Shown here piece by piece: positions 1-8,279 of a stretch of DNA of 64,000 nt. This DNA is from Akkermansiaceae bacterium UBA1315. Its GTDB lineage: Bacteria; Verrucomicrobiota; Verrucomicrobiia; Verrucomicrobiales; Akkermansiaceae. The DNA lies in NCBI GenBank assembly GCA_002307065.1, contig DBTN01000010.1:50561-114560 (forward strand), written 5' to 3'. A program made the position numbers and the translations under genes. Position 1 is the stretch's first letter. Each line of letters starts with the position of its first letter. The notes under the pieces were generated by a model that saw only the letters and a program-made list of their open reading frames with translations, was not told the origin of the DNA and did not search any database.

Positions 1-828
1 TTCGGCCACGAGCGCGGGGCCTTTACCGGTGCCTCCACCGCCAAGGCCGGTTGGTTTGAAGCCGCGCACGGAGGCACACTTTTCCTCGATGAAATTGGGG
101 AATTGCCGATCGCCCTTCAGGTGAAACTGCTTCGGGTCCTCCAAGAACGGCAAGTCGTCCGCCTCGGTTCGCGTAAACCGGTCGAAATTGATGTCCGCTT
201 TATCGCCGCTACCAACGTCCAACTCGAAGAAGCCGTCACCGCAGGACGGTTTCGTGAGGACCTTTATTATCGTCTAAAAGTAGCATCTCTGGAAATTTCA
301 CCGCTTCGTGAAAGACCCAATGACATTCTCCCACTCGCCCATCATTTCCTCTCGATCTACGCACAAAGACTCGGGATCAAAAATCCCACCTTTCATCCGG
401 CTGCCGAGGCCGCTCTGGTCACTGGACACACTTGGCCAGGAAATATCCGAGAATTGGAAAACGTGATTCATCACGCCCTCTTGGTCAGCCGCGGTGGAAT
501 CGTCCGTCCGGAAGATCTCAATCTCGCGACCTTGCGGCCCCGCCCCCCCGAACACCCGAAAAAAGACAATCTCGTCACCGCCGAAGCCAAAGTGCGTGAG
601 GCCCTGCTTTCGCTTTTCGAAGAAAATCACCCGGATCTTCATCAGCGGATTCAGGAAATCATCTTCCGGACCGCCTATGACCACTGCCACCGGAATCAGG
701 TGCAGACCGCAAAGCTTCTCGGTATCAGCCGAAACATCGTCCGTGCCAGACTCGGCCAGTGCGGTGAACTTTCTCTCACCGAACGGAACAAAAATCTCCG
801 AACGGACACAGGCGGAGAAACGGGCTGA
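1..828 (+). CDS. sigma-54-dependent transcriptional activator (3' part)
   Basis: This is the C-terminal part of a sigma-54 enhancer-binding protein; the reading frame is already open at base 1, so the receiver or sensor domain lies outside the window. The visible part holds the sigma-54 contact loop GAFTGA at the very start, the Walker B stretch GGTLFLDEIGELP, the sensor region FIAATN, an arginine-finger segment (FREDLYYRL) and the WPGNIRELEN lid. A Fis-type helix-turn-helix (about QVQTAKLLGISRNIVRARL) closes the protein. These proteins remodel RNA polymerase-sigma-54 at -24/-12 promoters by ATP hydrolysis. A matching -24/-12 site lies upstream of the glutamine synthetase at 38.7 kb, but nothing shows that this activator serves it. 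The family is certain; the signal sensed is unknown. Confidence 0.93.
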   Translation, partial: FGHERGAFTGASTAKAGWFEAAHGGTLFLDEIGELPIALQVKLLRVLQERQVVRLGSRKPVEIDVRFIAATNVQLEEAVTAGRFREDLYYRLKVASLEISPLRERPNDILPLAHHFLSIYAQRLGIKNPTFHPAAEAALVTGHTWPGNIRELENVIHHALLVSRGGIVRPEDLNLATLRPRPPEHPKKDNLVTAEAKVREALLSLFEENHPDLHQRIQEIIFRTAYDHCHRNQVQTAKLLGISRNIVRARLGQCGELSLTERNKNLRTDTGGETG

Positions 829-1423
829 CGCCTGGCGAGCAACCGGTTTTACTAGTGGATTTTTCGCCCATCCCTAGTCCGAAAATACCCCACCGCCGAA
901 ATTGCAGAAGCGCCGCCGATTTGCCTATGATAGCGGCACGAAATCCGCTACCTCTTGTCCTGTCGCAAGAAGGACGCACCCCCTCGAAGATAAGGAGCTG
1001 CTTAAGCGACACCATTAGGCGAGCTGGACGATTTCAGAAATTCTAGATTTGGCGGTATGAGTGGTAAGAAAAAATCTAAAGGAATTAAACGCGCTTTCGC
1101 AAAATTGATGCGTCGGATTCGTCTGAGATTCTCACCGAAATGGGTGCGTGAATATGAGAAATTTCAGAAATAATCCGCTTTTTTAAGCCTGATTATCAAC
1201 CTTTTGTCGGTCTCAGAGAATTTCCCAGTCGGATTCACTTCATCGGCTGAGCTCCGTCCGCCGAGAGACATGAGGCCCCTTGCTGAAGAGCAACGCGGCA
1301 CCAATCGATTCTCTCCATTTCCTCAAGCTCTCACCGCCGATCGAAGGCCAAAATCCCTCGGGTCGGATGATATCGATCGCTGAGGAATCCCGAAACACCT
1401 ACTTTCATGACCGCGGCTCCAAA
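829..1423. other. largely non-coding stretch with small hairpins
   Basis: Between the activator gene and tRNA-Thr only one tiny reading frame (1057-1173) is visible. Two short inverted repeats stand close together: TAGCGG/CCGCTA at 931-950 and GTCCT/AGGAC at 957-975, which would fold as adjacent hairpins on either strand. I recognise no riboswitch, tmRNA, SRP RNA or 6S RNA signature. The part from 1174 to 1423 shows no convincing gene. A small RNA at 900-1000 is possible but unsupported beyond the two stems. Confidence 0.4.
1057..1173 (+). CDS. very small basic protein, 38 aa
   Basis: A 38-codon frame starts at ATG and ends with TAA. Its product begins MSGKKKSKGIKRAFAKLM and ends REYEKFQK; about a third of the residues are Lys or Arg. 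There is no clear Shine-Dalgarno sequence. The decamer ATTTCAGAAA occurs just upstream (1031-1040) and again as the last codons of the frame (1161-1170). The very basic composition would suit a nucleic-acid-binding peptide, but no family is recognised and the frame could be fortuitous. It stands alone between the activator gene and tRNA-Thr. Confidence 0.35.
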   Translation: MSGKKKSKGIKRAFAKLMRRIRLRFSPKWVREYEKFQK

Positions 1424-1499
1424 TGGAGCCGGCTAACGGACTCGAACCGTTGACCTACTGATTACAAATCAGTTGCTCTACCAACTGAGCTAAGCCGGC
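1424..1499 (-). tRNA. tRNA-Thr(UGU)
   Basis: The minus strand folds as a complete cloverleaf: acceptor GCCGGCT paired with AGCCGGC, D arm GCTC/GAGC, anticodon stem ACTGA/TCAGT with loop TTTGTAA (anticodon TGT), T arm with TTCGAGT, discriminator T and an encoded CCA. The length is 76 nt including CCA. No terminator hairpin is evident immediately downstream. Confidence 0.97.
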
Positions 1500-1609
1500 T
1501 TTTATCGAATCGGGCTAGAAAATCGTAGCTCCGACCGGTCGCCCCTCACAGGGCGCGGCGATTTATGGTGGCCGTGGCGAAGGTTGCAAGGCAAAACCAG
1601 TGCGGAAAT

Positions 1610-1627
1610 CGATCAACCGGTTGATCG
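1610..1627. repeat. 18-bp perfect palindrome containing AACCGGTT
   Basis: CGATCAACC followed directly by GGTTGATCG forms a perfect palindrome with no spacer, in the leader region upstream of ribH. Its core is the ACCGGT palindrome that is over-represented throughout the window. It could be an operator for a dimeric regulator, or simply the strongest copy of the genome-wide repeat. Confidence 0.6.
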
Positions 1628-1685
1628 TCCCGCCAGATCGACCTTTGACGACATTTTCGATCGAAGATTCTAGCCACCCTGTTTG

Positions 1686-1714
1686 TTGACTTTTCCGTTC
1701 TTCCGCTCCATACC
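1686..1714 (+). promoter_or_regulatory. putative sigma-70-type promoter of ribH, close to the start codon
   Basis: TTGACT at 1686-1691 is followed after 17 bases by CATACC at 1709-1714, and the ribH ATG begins 7 bases later at 1721. The -35 is good and the -10 poor (3 of 6). If real, transcription would begin at or next to the A of the ATG, giving a leaderless mRNA, which fits the lack of a ribosome-binding site. Confidence 0.4.
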
Positions 1715-1720
1715 CCGCTG

Positions 1721-2236
1721 ATGTCGTCCGCACTGCCTCCCAGACCCCGAGTGATCGGGCCGAAAGTTCGTATCTGCGTCGTCGCCGCGAAATACAACGA
1801 GCAATTCACCGATGCCCTCGTGGAAAATGTGATCGAAGAACTTTCCGAACTCGTTCCTCAGGCACGTGTCGATGTGATCCGCGTTCCCGGAGCCTTTGAA
1901 ATTCCCGTGGCTGTCGCATCGGTGATTCATCGCGACCCGCCAGCTTGTGTGATTGCGCTCGGACTGATCCTCCGCGGATCAACCTCCCACGCCGATCATA
2001 TCGCCAAGTCCGTGACTTATTCGCTCCAGCAACTTGCGATTGATTCAAAACGACCCGTTATCCACGAAGTTCTGCTTGTTGAGGACGAGAAACAAGCATA
2101 CGCCCGTTGCATCGGCGAAAAGCTCAACCGCGGAAAAGAAGCCGCGCGAGCTGCCGCCTCAATGATTGATATTTTCCAGGAACTGGACCGGTCCATGCCA
2201 AATAATCCTACCCGTACCAAACGCCGCAATGCCTAG
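1721..2236 (+). CDS. ribH: 6,7-dimethyl-8-ribityllumazine synthase
   Basis: This enzyme condenses 3,4-dihydroxy-2-butanone 4-phosphate with the ribitylaminopyrimidine precursor to give the lumazine that riboflavin synthase converts to riboflavin. The 171-aa product has the family landmarks: an early aromatic substrate-binding segment (AAKYNEQFTDALVE), RVPGAFEIP, the phosphate-binding loop GLILRGSTSHADHI (a variant of the usual RGxTxHxxxV) and a late A-R pair in EKQAYARCIG. The C-terminal tail after about residue 155 is poorly conserved and basic. The last codons overlap the start of nusB by 8 bases, the classic ribH-nusB pairing. No riboflavin riboswitch is seen upstream. Confidence 0.95.
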   Translation: MSSALPPRPRVIGPKVRICVVAAKYNEQFTDALVENVIEELSELVPQARVDVIRVPGAFEIPVAVASVIHRDPPACVIALGLILRGSTSHADHIAKSVTYSLQQLAIDSKRPVIHEVLLVEDEKQAYARCIGEKLNRGKEAARAAASMIDIFQELDRSMPNNPTRTKRRNA

Positions 2237-3122
2237 TCCTCGCCACATTCGCGAGGCGGTGATTCAGTTCTTATACTGTGCCGATCTCGAAGGCGGTGCC
2301 GAACCGGCAGCGCTCCGCAAGCCTTTTTGGGATTTCGTCACGGAATCCGATCGTCGTGCCTTGCAGATCGCTACCTTTCGCACGGTTCACCATCTGGCCC
2401 ACGGCCGTGAAGGACGACTTGTGGAATTCGTCGAACGAAACACGATCGCCACCGCACAACTTTCGGCCTGGCCACAAGCGGAGCATCTCAAAATCGATCT
2501 CGATCGGATGGCTCAACTCGAATCGGGATGGAGCACCGCCTTCGCCCGCCTCGAACGCCTGCCAAAAGATGACGATGATGCCTCGGTCGCCGTTAACTTC
2601 AGCAACGCTCTCGCCGCACTCTTCAGTGTCGATCGCGATTTGGCGCAGACCCGTCGGCGGTTCTTGGAAGGAATCGAAGACTTTCCAGCCTTGAAAGGTC
2701 AGCTTGAAGGAGTCGCCGCTTCCGTTCGCCGACTCCAGCGCATTTCGGACCGGTTGCGCATGGTTGAAGAACCCGAAAAATTCCCCGAGCAAGGAGACCT
2801 CGCTCGCTTGCGAGATTCAAAGGCGGAAATCGCCGAACTTCGGAAACGCGCCGACGAGCTGGTGGACGCCGTCGTTTCCCATAAAGAAACGATCGACGAA
2901 ACGCTGGCGACGGTGGTCGACAACTATTCTCCCGAACGGATCGATCCGGTCGACCGTGCGATCTTGCGCTTGGCGACTTATGAAATTCTTCATGCGAATA
3001 CTCCGCCGAAAGTTGCGATCAATGAAGCCATCGAACTCGCGAAACGTTTCGGCACCAGCGACTCTCATCGTTTTGTGAACGGAGTGCTCGATCGCATTGC
3101 CAAACAATTTTCGACCAATTAG
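2229..3122 (+). CDS. nusB: transcription antitermination protein NusB, enlarged form
   Basis: NusB with NusE/S10 binds boxA RNA and supports antitermination of rRNA transcription. The start ATG at 2229 gives MPSPRHIREAVIQFLY, matching the NusB N-terminal R-x-x-R-E-x-x-x-Q-x-L-Y signature, and overlaps the end of ribH. The C-terminal third (about residues 200-294) is ordinary NusB: TLATVVDNYSPERIDPVDRA, then YEIL, AINEAIELAKRFG and FVNGVLDRI. Normal NusB is near 140 aa; this one is 297 aa because roughly 140 charged, helical residues sit between the first helix pair and the C-terminal half. Longer upstream starts exist in frame but would only extend into ribH. Confidence 0.88.
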   Translation: MPSPRHIREAVIQFLYCADLEGGAEPAALRKPFWDFVTESDRRALQIATFRTVHHLAHGREGRLVEFVERNTIATAQLSAWPQAEHLKIDLDRMAQLESGWSTAFARLERLPKDDDDASVAVNFSNALAALFSVDRDLAQTRRRFLEGIEDFPALKGQLEGVAASVRRLQRISDRLRMVEEPEKFPEQGDLARLRDSKAEIAELRKRADELVDAVVSHKETIDETLATVVDNYSPERIDPVDRAILRLATYEILHANTPPKVAINEAIELAKRFGTSDSHRFVNGVLDRIAKQFSTN

Positions 3123-3191
3123 AAAGCCAGCCGGTTTTTGTCATGGAGGAAACCGCTGGGCTTGGATTCAATCTCCGACAGCTTTACCTCC

Positions 3192-4544
3192 ATGCGCTAC
3201 CCCACCCGTTTTCAGCAAAAAACCCTGTGGAACGCCGCGACTGGCTTGGCGATTCTCGTCCTCGGCTCCTTGGTCGTCGGAATGATCTGGCTGCTGGGTC
3301 AAATTTTCGGATTTCTCCAGCCCGTTCTCATTCCGCTGATTGTCGCGGGAATCATTGCTTACCTACTTGATCCGGTCGTTCGCCTGATCGAAAGGCGGGG
3401 GCTGAGCCACCTGTGGTCGGTGATTTCGGTATTTGTGCTGATTCTCGGATTGGCGACGGTCCTGGTCGCGGCGATTCTGCCGGGCATTCGGCAAGGCCGG
3501 ATCATGTTCCAAGAATTCATCCGCCCCGCCACGGCAATCACCGAGATCGCCCCGTCCCTTTCCGCCGATCCAGCCGCACCAGCGGGCGAGCCCACCCCTT
3601 TGGTGGAAGATGATGACGAAAAACGACTCGCCCCGGCACTGGCCAGATCCCTGCACGAATTGCGGAAACAACACAAATCCGGACCGATCGGCTGGGCGCT
3701 TACCGAGACCACCGACGCAGGAGAACCCATCGCCTACGTAGGTGATGAACCTCCCGAACCGGATCAGCTCGACTTTTTCTGGCGAACCCGGGCCGGGCGA
3801 ATGCTTTATGACGAACGCGAAGACATTCTTCGAACCGGGCGCGAGTGGATCACCGCAGGCTCGACCAAAGTGCTGGGACTGATCGGACTGGTTCTCGGGA
3901 TGATCATGGTCCCGGTTTATCTTTTCTTTTTCCTGAAAGACTCTGCATCCATCCGAAACCACTGGCACGACTACGTGCCGCTCAAGGCTTCGCGATTCAA
4001 AACCGAACTGGTTTCGACGCTCCAAGAAATCAACCGCTACCTCATTTCCTTCTTCCGCGGACAGGTGCTGGTCGCCGGTATTGATGGCATTTTGGTGGGC
4101 ATCGCGCTGGAATTCTACGACCTCCCGTATGGCATTTTGATCGGAATCTTCATGGCGATTCTGGGTGTGATCCCCTACATCGGAAACATTCTTTGCCTCA
4201 TTCCCGCGTGCGTCATCGCCTACCTGCACGCCGAAGGAGGCGGTGCCGATATTCCTTTCGGATTTTCTCCGTGGGCCTACGTCGGCGGAGTCGTAGTGAT
4301 TTTTGTCGTCGTTCAGCAAATCAACTCGCTGGTGACCGCACCCAAAATTGTGGGAGATTCCGTCGGACTTCACCCGCTGACCGTCATTTTTTCGATGCTT
4401 TTCTGGTCGGTCGTTCTCGGCGGATTTGTGGGAACACTGCTTGCGGTACCTTTAACGGCAGCGGTCAAAGTCCTGTTCCGGCGCTTTATCTGGGAAAGAC
4501 AATTGGTCGAGAATCCAGACTTTGACTACGCGGGAAACCCCTGA
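3192..4544 (+). CDS. AI-2E/PerM-family membrane transporter
   Basis: A polytopic inner-membrane protein of the AI-2E transporter (PerM/YdiK/TqsA) superfamily, about 450 aa. Hydrophobic segments lie near residues 15-60 and 75-100, then comes a large polar loop (about 110-230, rich in Pro, Glu and Asp), followed by a cluster of membrane helices from about residue 235 containing GLVLGMIMVPVYLFFFLKD, GILIGIFMAILGVIPYIGN and a C-terminal pair ending VPLTAAVKVLF. These match the family order. Substrate is unknown; members export autoinducer-2 or sodium, or have no known role. I chose ATG 3192 because the upstream in-frame start is a TTG with no ribosome-binding site. The gene converges on the zinc-ribbon gene at 4752. 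Confidence 0.8.
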   Translation: MRYPTRFQQKTLWNAATGLAILVLGSLVVGMIWLLGQIFGFLQPVLIPLIVAGIIAYLLDPVVRLIERRGLSHLWSVISVFVLILGLATVLVAAILPGIRQGRIMFQEFIRPATAITEIAPSLSADPAAPAGEPTPLVEDDDEKRLAPALARSLHELRKQHKSGPIGWALTETTDAGEPIAYVGDEPPEPDQLDFFWRTRAGRMLYDEREDILRTGREWITAGSTKVLGLIGLVLGMIMVPVYLFFFLKDSASIRNHWHDYVPLKASRFKTELVSTLQEINRYLISFFRGQVLVAGIDGILVGIALEFYDLPYGILIGIFMAILGVIPYIGNILCLIPACVIAYLHAEGGGADIPFGFSPWAYVGGVVVIFVVVQQINSLVTAPKIVGDSVGLHPLTVIFSMLFWSVVLGGFVGTLLAVPLTAAVKVLFRRFIWERQLVENPDFDYAGNP

Positions 4545-4751
4545 ATTCAAACAAAAGTGCCCCCCGCTCCACGCGACTGGAATTCTCCCCCCGGATAACC
4601 CCAGCACTGCGTGAAACGAGAGGCTGGGCGGGAGAATGGGGGCGGATGCCCAGCCGCGCAAGGCGATTTCTCGACTTTATCAGGACAATTTAAATTCTTT
4701 TCCCAGCGACAGAGACAAGAACGTCGCATGATCCGTGATCTCGCGGAGTTC

Positions 4752-6344
4752 TCAATCTCTCGAACGAGCACGAATCGCATTCTGAGCATTCTCGATCAGC
4801 ACTGCCAATTCAGCATCAGCTCCTTCTTTCGCTGCCTCAAGAACCGGCAAACTCACGGAGCTGCCAGTTTTCCCTAACAGACGCGTTGCGGAATGCCGGA
4901 TACTTCCGGTCGTCTCCGGAAATCGCTTCAAAACTTCGCTTTCAATGGCCGGCCCAAAATCCGCGAAAAGCGGCTCCCATGAGGTCGCGTCGTCGATCCA
5001 AAGCTCCCCGATCATGGGGATCACCGAAGTGTTTTTTTCCTTGGCCAACAAGGCGACCATTTCGCGAGGAGGAACGAATGACTTCTGCGTCCGCAAACGG
5101 CGGAGCCGATCTGCTGCCGCGTCTCCCGCAGGCCCAGGCGTCTCAGACCACACCGAAAGCGCCCAGCAAACGTCGCCATAAAAGTCAACTTTGTCCTCTC
5201 TCAACAACTCGATCAACCGGTTGGTGATGTCGATCCGATAAACTTTAGGCTCGGCATCCGCCAAACGTTTGACCGCTCTGGCCACCCGATCCAGCTGAAC
5301 GCTTTCCAATTCTCGGCGATTCAAATCGTAAAACGCGGGATCGTTCTTATCCGTCAGTTTCGCAATGGGACCTTCGATAAAAATGGAATTATCGATGAGG
5401 ATCTCGATCACTCCGATCTCCTCGTGAATCGTTGAGGTGCCCAATTCCTTGAGCATTTCCGCGATCTCTTCCAGAGTGGCGTCCACTCCACTCAGAACCA
5501 TCAAATACTCTCCACGATCGCGCGGATACTGGTGGGAACTCGGGTTGGCGCGAGTGGTGCGAAGAATGAAATCGCGAGTCGATAACCGGTTGCTTTCGGC
5601 CATCTCACGGAGCCATAACCCCACAGCAGGTTTTTCTCCCGCCGCCTTGAGACGATCATTTTCCGCCTCCAAAGGCGCGGTACCGATCCGCTCAATCAGT
5701 TGCTCAGGAGTCAGTTTTTTTTCATTCGATTCCTTCTTTTCCAGAGCCACCACACCTGGTGCGGTTGCCGGAGCGTTTGTTTTCACCACCGGTGGGCGCA
5801 TCAAAAAAGGCAACGCAACCAGCCCTAGCCCGAAGAAAAGAGCCATCAAAAGCACCGCCTTGCGCCTCCGCGCGTTCGCCGCACGCACCATCAATGCACC
5901 ACCGACCAATGCCATCAATGCCGCGAACACCACCCGAACCGGCTGCGACAACCCGTCAAAGGTGCTGCCTTTTCCAAAACCGAAGATAAAAAACAACGCG
6001 GTGAGGACCATCGCGATGAACCCGATGGAACCTTGGATCAGATCTTGGGTCGAAACCGGTTGCGCCGCTCCCATTTCCGGACTGAGGGTGTAGTTCGCCG
6101 GCTGAAAATTCGCAGGCGGAGCCGCCACCTTGGGAGATTTTGAAAAACGCTCCAAATTCGCCCGCCGTTCTCCAGGGTAAATTTTCACCCCACGCAAAAT
6201 CACCTCCTCTTCGATCACAAACCGATGGTTACACGCGCCGCATTCTACAGTTTTTCCGCGAAGATCCACTCCCACTTTAAAAGTCTGACTACAGGATGGA
6301 CAGCGTATCTGCAAAGAGGGTTTCTCATCTGAGGGTAAAGCCAT
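4752..6344 (-). CDS. zinc-ribbon (MJ0042-type) membrane protein of unknown function
   Basis: The N-terminus is a zinc ribbon with two CxxC knuckles (IRCPSCSQTF and VECGACNHRF) of the MJ0042 type. A linker leads to at least three hydrophobic segments (about residues 100-185, including QGSIGFIAMVLTALFFIFGF and VLLMALFFGLGLVALPFLM). The roughly 330-residue C-terminal part is soluble, Glu- and Leu-rich and helical; its end resembles a HEAT-like repeat (SATRLLGKTGSSVSLPVLEA). Start ATG 6344 was preferred, but ATGs up to 6365 are in frame. It is divergent from the gene at 6498. No function can be assigned. Confidence 0.75.
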   Translation of the reverse strand: MALPSDEKPSLQIRCPSCSQTFKVGVDLRGKTVECGACNHRFVIEEEVILRGVKIYPGERRANLERFSKSPKVAAPPANFQPANYTLSPEMGAAQPVSTQDLIQGSIGFIAMVLTALFFIFGFGKGSTFDGLSQPVRVVFAALMALVGGALMVRAANARRRKAVLLMALFFGLGLVALPFLMRPPVVKTNAPATAPGVVALEKKESNEKKLTPEQLIERIGTAPLEAENDRLKAAGEKPAVGLWLREMAESNRLSTRDFILRTTRANPSSHQYPRDRGEYLMVLSGVDATLEEIAEMLKELGTSTIHEEIGVIEILIDNSIFIEGPIAKLTDKNDPAFYDLNRRELESVQLDRVARAVKRLADAEPKVYRIDITNRLIELLREDKVDFYGDVCWALSVWSETPGPAGDAAADRLRRLRTQKSFVPPREMVALLAKEKNTSVIPMIGELWIDDATSWEPLFADFGPAIESEVLKRFPETTGSIRHSATRLLGKTGSSVSLPVLEAAKEGADAELAVLIENAQNAIRARSRD

Positions 6345-6462
6345 GTCGGGAAACATCATCACCACTGAAATCCAGATTGCAACCTCTCAGCCGCCATCCC
6401 TTGCCCAAGTCTCGATCCTTCAATAGCTATGCAAAAACCGAATAGTTCGATCAGCTAAAAAT

Positions 6463-6491
6463 TTGACATTGGTTTAGCAAATGCTTTCAAT
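6463..6491 (+). promoter_or_regulatory. sigma-70-type promoter with leaderless geometry
   Basis: A perfect TTGACA at 6463-6468 is followed after exactly 17 bases by TTCAAT at 6486-6491 (4 of 6 to the -10 consensus). The ATG of the next gene starts 7 bases further on at 6498, so transcription should begin at or within a base or two of the start codon. The spacing is the same as upstream of ribH. Confidence 0.6.
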
Positions 6492-6497
6492 CGCCCC

Positions 6498-6992
6498 ATG
6501 AACTCGGTTGGCCGCCCCCCTCTCGACCTCAAGCCGCTTCCTACTTGGCCTTCGCAACAAACGCCTGCTTTCGCCAAGACGACCGAGCCCGGCTTCGTAG
6601 ATGATTCTGTCATTGAGGATATTCTTCGCCGAAGTTCCCGACCGGCTGCCCTGAATTCCAATCAGGAGCTTGCGCTCTCCGCCGACGATATGGATTTTGC
6701 CGGTTGGCACGCGATTTCCCGACCCGTTGCAGAACCGGAGACGCCTGCCCTTCCCCCAAAACAAGAATTTTCCCCCGTCACGGAGCCTGGACTGGGCAAC
6801 CCGCAGCGCGAGACACCCCGTTGGTGGCTCGCAGGTCTCGCCACCGTCGGCTCCTTGATCGCTCTGTCCCTTTCCCTGATGACCGTCCAACGGCCCGCCG
6901 GAAATCAAAGCCACCCCGCCATCATCAAATCAAAGATGGTCTGGGAATCCATCTGGCAGTCGATCCATACGGAAACCGCAGGCACCTTTTAG
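6498..6992 (+). CDS. single-pass membrane protein of unknown function
   Basis: A 164-aa protein with a Pro-rich polar N-terminal region (about 1-110), one membrane-spanning segment near residues 112-132 (WWLAGLATVGSLIALSLSLM) and a short C-terminal tail. No catalytic motif is visible. The strong promoter just upstream with no room for a ribosome-binding site supports the ATG at 6498. It lies upstream of purU with a 64-base gap and could be co-transcribed. It is not recognised as a known family. Confidence 0.6.
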   Translation: MNSVGRPPLDLKPLPTWPSQQTPAFAKTTEPGFVDDSVIEDILRRSSRPAALNSNQELALSADDMDFAGWHAISRPVAEPETPALPPKQEFSPVTEPGLGNPQRETPRWWLAGLATVGSLIALSLSLMTVQRPAGNQSHPAIIKSKMVWESIWQSIHTETAGTF

Positions 6993-7056
6993 CCAGCAAC
7001 TTTCCTGCATTTCCCGCAATTGACGAAACCGCCGAATCCGCGCAGCGTTCCGCTTC

Positions 7057-7917
7057 ATGTCGCGCCCCGGTCTCATTCTTAAACTCAGTTGCCCCGATCA
7101 GCCGGGAATTGTTGCCAAAGTCGCCAACTACGTCGCCGGTCACTGCGGAAATTTGGTCGAATTCGCTCAGTTTTCCGACCAGTTGGGCAAAAAATTCTTC
7201 GCTCGTCTCGAAATCGAAACGTCGGAACTCGACGTCGCAGTCGAAGATTTCATCGACGGCTTCGGCACCTTGGGCCGCTCACTCCGCGCCAACTGGCATT
7301 TCCGACGCCTTCCTTACCGCATGCGGACGGTCGTTCTCGTCACCAAAACCGATCACTGCCTGAACGAAATCATCTGGCGCACGGAACTTGGAGAACTCCC
7401 CGTCGAAATCACGTCGATCATCGGCAATCGCGATAATTGCAAATCTCTCGCCGAACACGCCGGAATTCCCTTTCACCAAGTCGATATGGACGGCGAAAAC
7501 CGGGCAAACGGCTTCGCCGAAATCCGCCGAATGCTAGAAGAACAAAACGCCGAACTGATCGTGCTGGCTCGCTTCATGCAAATTCTTCCCGACGATTTCT
7601 GCAACGCCTTCGCAGGCCGGATCATCAATATCCACCACAGTTTCCTCCCCGCTTTCATCGGCGCGAACCCCTACAAACAAGCTTACGAACGCGGCGTAAA
7701 ACTCATCGGCGCCACCTGCCACTACGTCACTGCCGATCTCGACGCCGGACCGATCATCGACCAAGAGGTTCACCGGGTGCAACATTTCCACACGCCTTCC
7801 GATCTCGTTCGCCTCGGACGCGACTGCGAAAGGACCGCTTTGGCCCGTGGAATCCGTTATCACGTCCATGACCGGTCCATTATTGATGGCCACCGAGCAA
7901 TTGTTTTTCCAGATTGA
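7057..7917 (+). CDS. purU: formyltetrahydrofolate deformylase
   Basis: PurU hydrolyses 10-formyltetrahydrofolate to formate and tetrahydrofolate, balancing one-carbon units and supplying formate for purine synthesis. The 286-aa length is typical. Residues 1-85 form an ACT regulatory domain (LILKLSCPDQPGIVAKVANY). The rest is the formyltransferase fold with RTVVLVTKTDHCLNEI, ARFMQILPDDF, the catalytic block IINIHHSFLPAFIGANPYKQ and a GATCHYVTADLDAGPII loop containing the His and Asp expected at the active site. The start codon ATG gives MSRPGLILKLSC. Confidence 0.95.
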   Translation: MSRPGLILKLSCPDQPGIVAKVANYVAGHCGNLVEFAQFSDQLGKKFFARLEIETSELDVAVEDFIDGFGTLGRSLRANWHFRRLPYRMRTVVLVTKTDHCLNEIIWRTELGELPVEITSIIGNRDNCKSLAEHAGIPFHQVDMDGENRANGFAEIRRMLEEQNAELIVLARFMQILPDDFCNAFAGRIINIHHSFLPAFIGANPYKQAYERGVKLIGATCHYVTADLDAGPIIDQEVHRVQHFHTPSDLVRLGRDCERTALARGIRYHVHDRSIIDGHRAIVFPD

Positions 7918-7974
7918 TTCATTGGAGACTTTACAACTCCGCGTTCGTTGATATTTTCCGCGTCCCGGCGAAAA

Positions 7975-8064
7975 GGAGAGGTGGCTGAGTGGTCTAAGGC
8001 ACCCGATTCGAAATCGGACGTGGGGTAATACTCACCGTGGGTTCAAATCCCACCTTCTCCGCCA
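7975..8064 (+). tRNA. tRNA-Ser(CGA)
   Basis: A class II tRNA with acceptor GGAGAGG, D arm, anticodon stem around loop TTCGAAA (anticodon CGA), a long variable arm (GTGGGGTAATACTCAC), T loop TTCAAAT and an encoded 3' CCA after discriminator G. It is 90 nt with CCA. Confidence 0.97.
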
Positions 8065-8138
8065 CTTTTTATTGAAACACCACGAGTTGCGAATCTTGCT
8101 CTCCTGGGTCTGAAAAGTCTGTAAGATCCAATCGGATC

Positions 8139-8173
8139 TCCACCTGCATCGAGGTGAGGCGTTTTTTGATTTT
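8139..8173 (+). terminator. probable terminator downstream of tRNA-Ser
   Basis: CACCT (8141-8145) pairs with AGGTG (8152-8156), with weaker pairs outside, and is followed by TTTTTT-GA-TTTTTT. A second small hairpin, GATCC/GGATC, lies at 8125-8138. The stem is short, so the call is moderate. Confidence 0.4.
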
Positions 8174-8279
8174 TTGAAGTTCTGAAGGTTATCTTGAGTT
8201 TCGGAGCAACCGCGCAAGCGATTCCGGGAAGGCGTGATTTTCAAAATTCGACCACCTCGTCGCCCATCTTTTCAAATCC

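Noticed and set aside
1501..1720. Possible FMN riboswitch upstream of ribH
   Set aside because: None of the conserved RFN sequence blocks is visible, and the promoter geometry leaves no leader to hold one.
3363..4373. 336-codon minus-strand frame inside the AI-2E transporter gene
   Set aside because: It shadows a well-supported membrane protein; its His/Asp/Gln-rich product has no motif.
5437..6093. 218-codon plus-strand frame inside the zinc-ribbon protein gene
   Set aside because: It lies entirely opposite a frame with a clear zinc ribbon and membrane helices, and its own product is Ser/Arg-rich without motifs.
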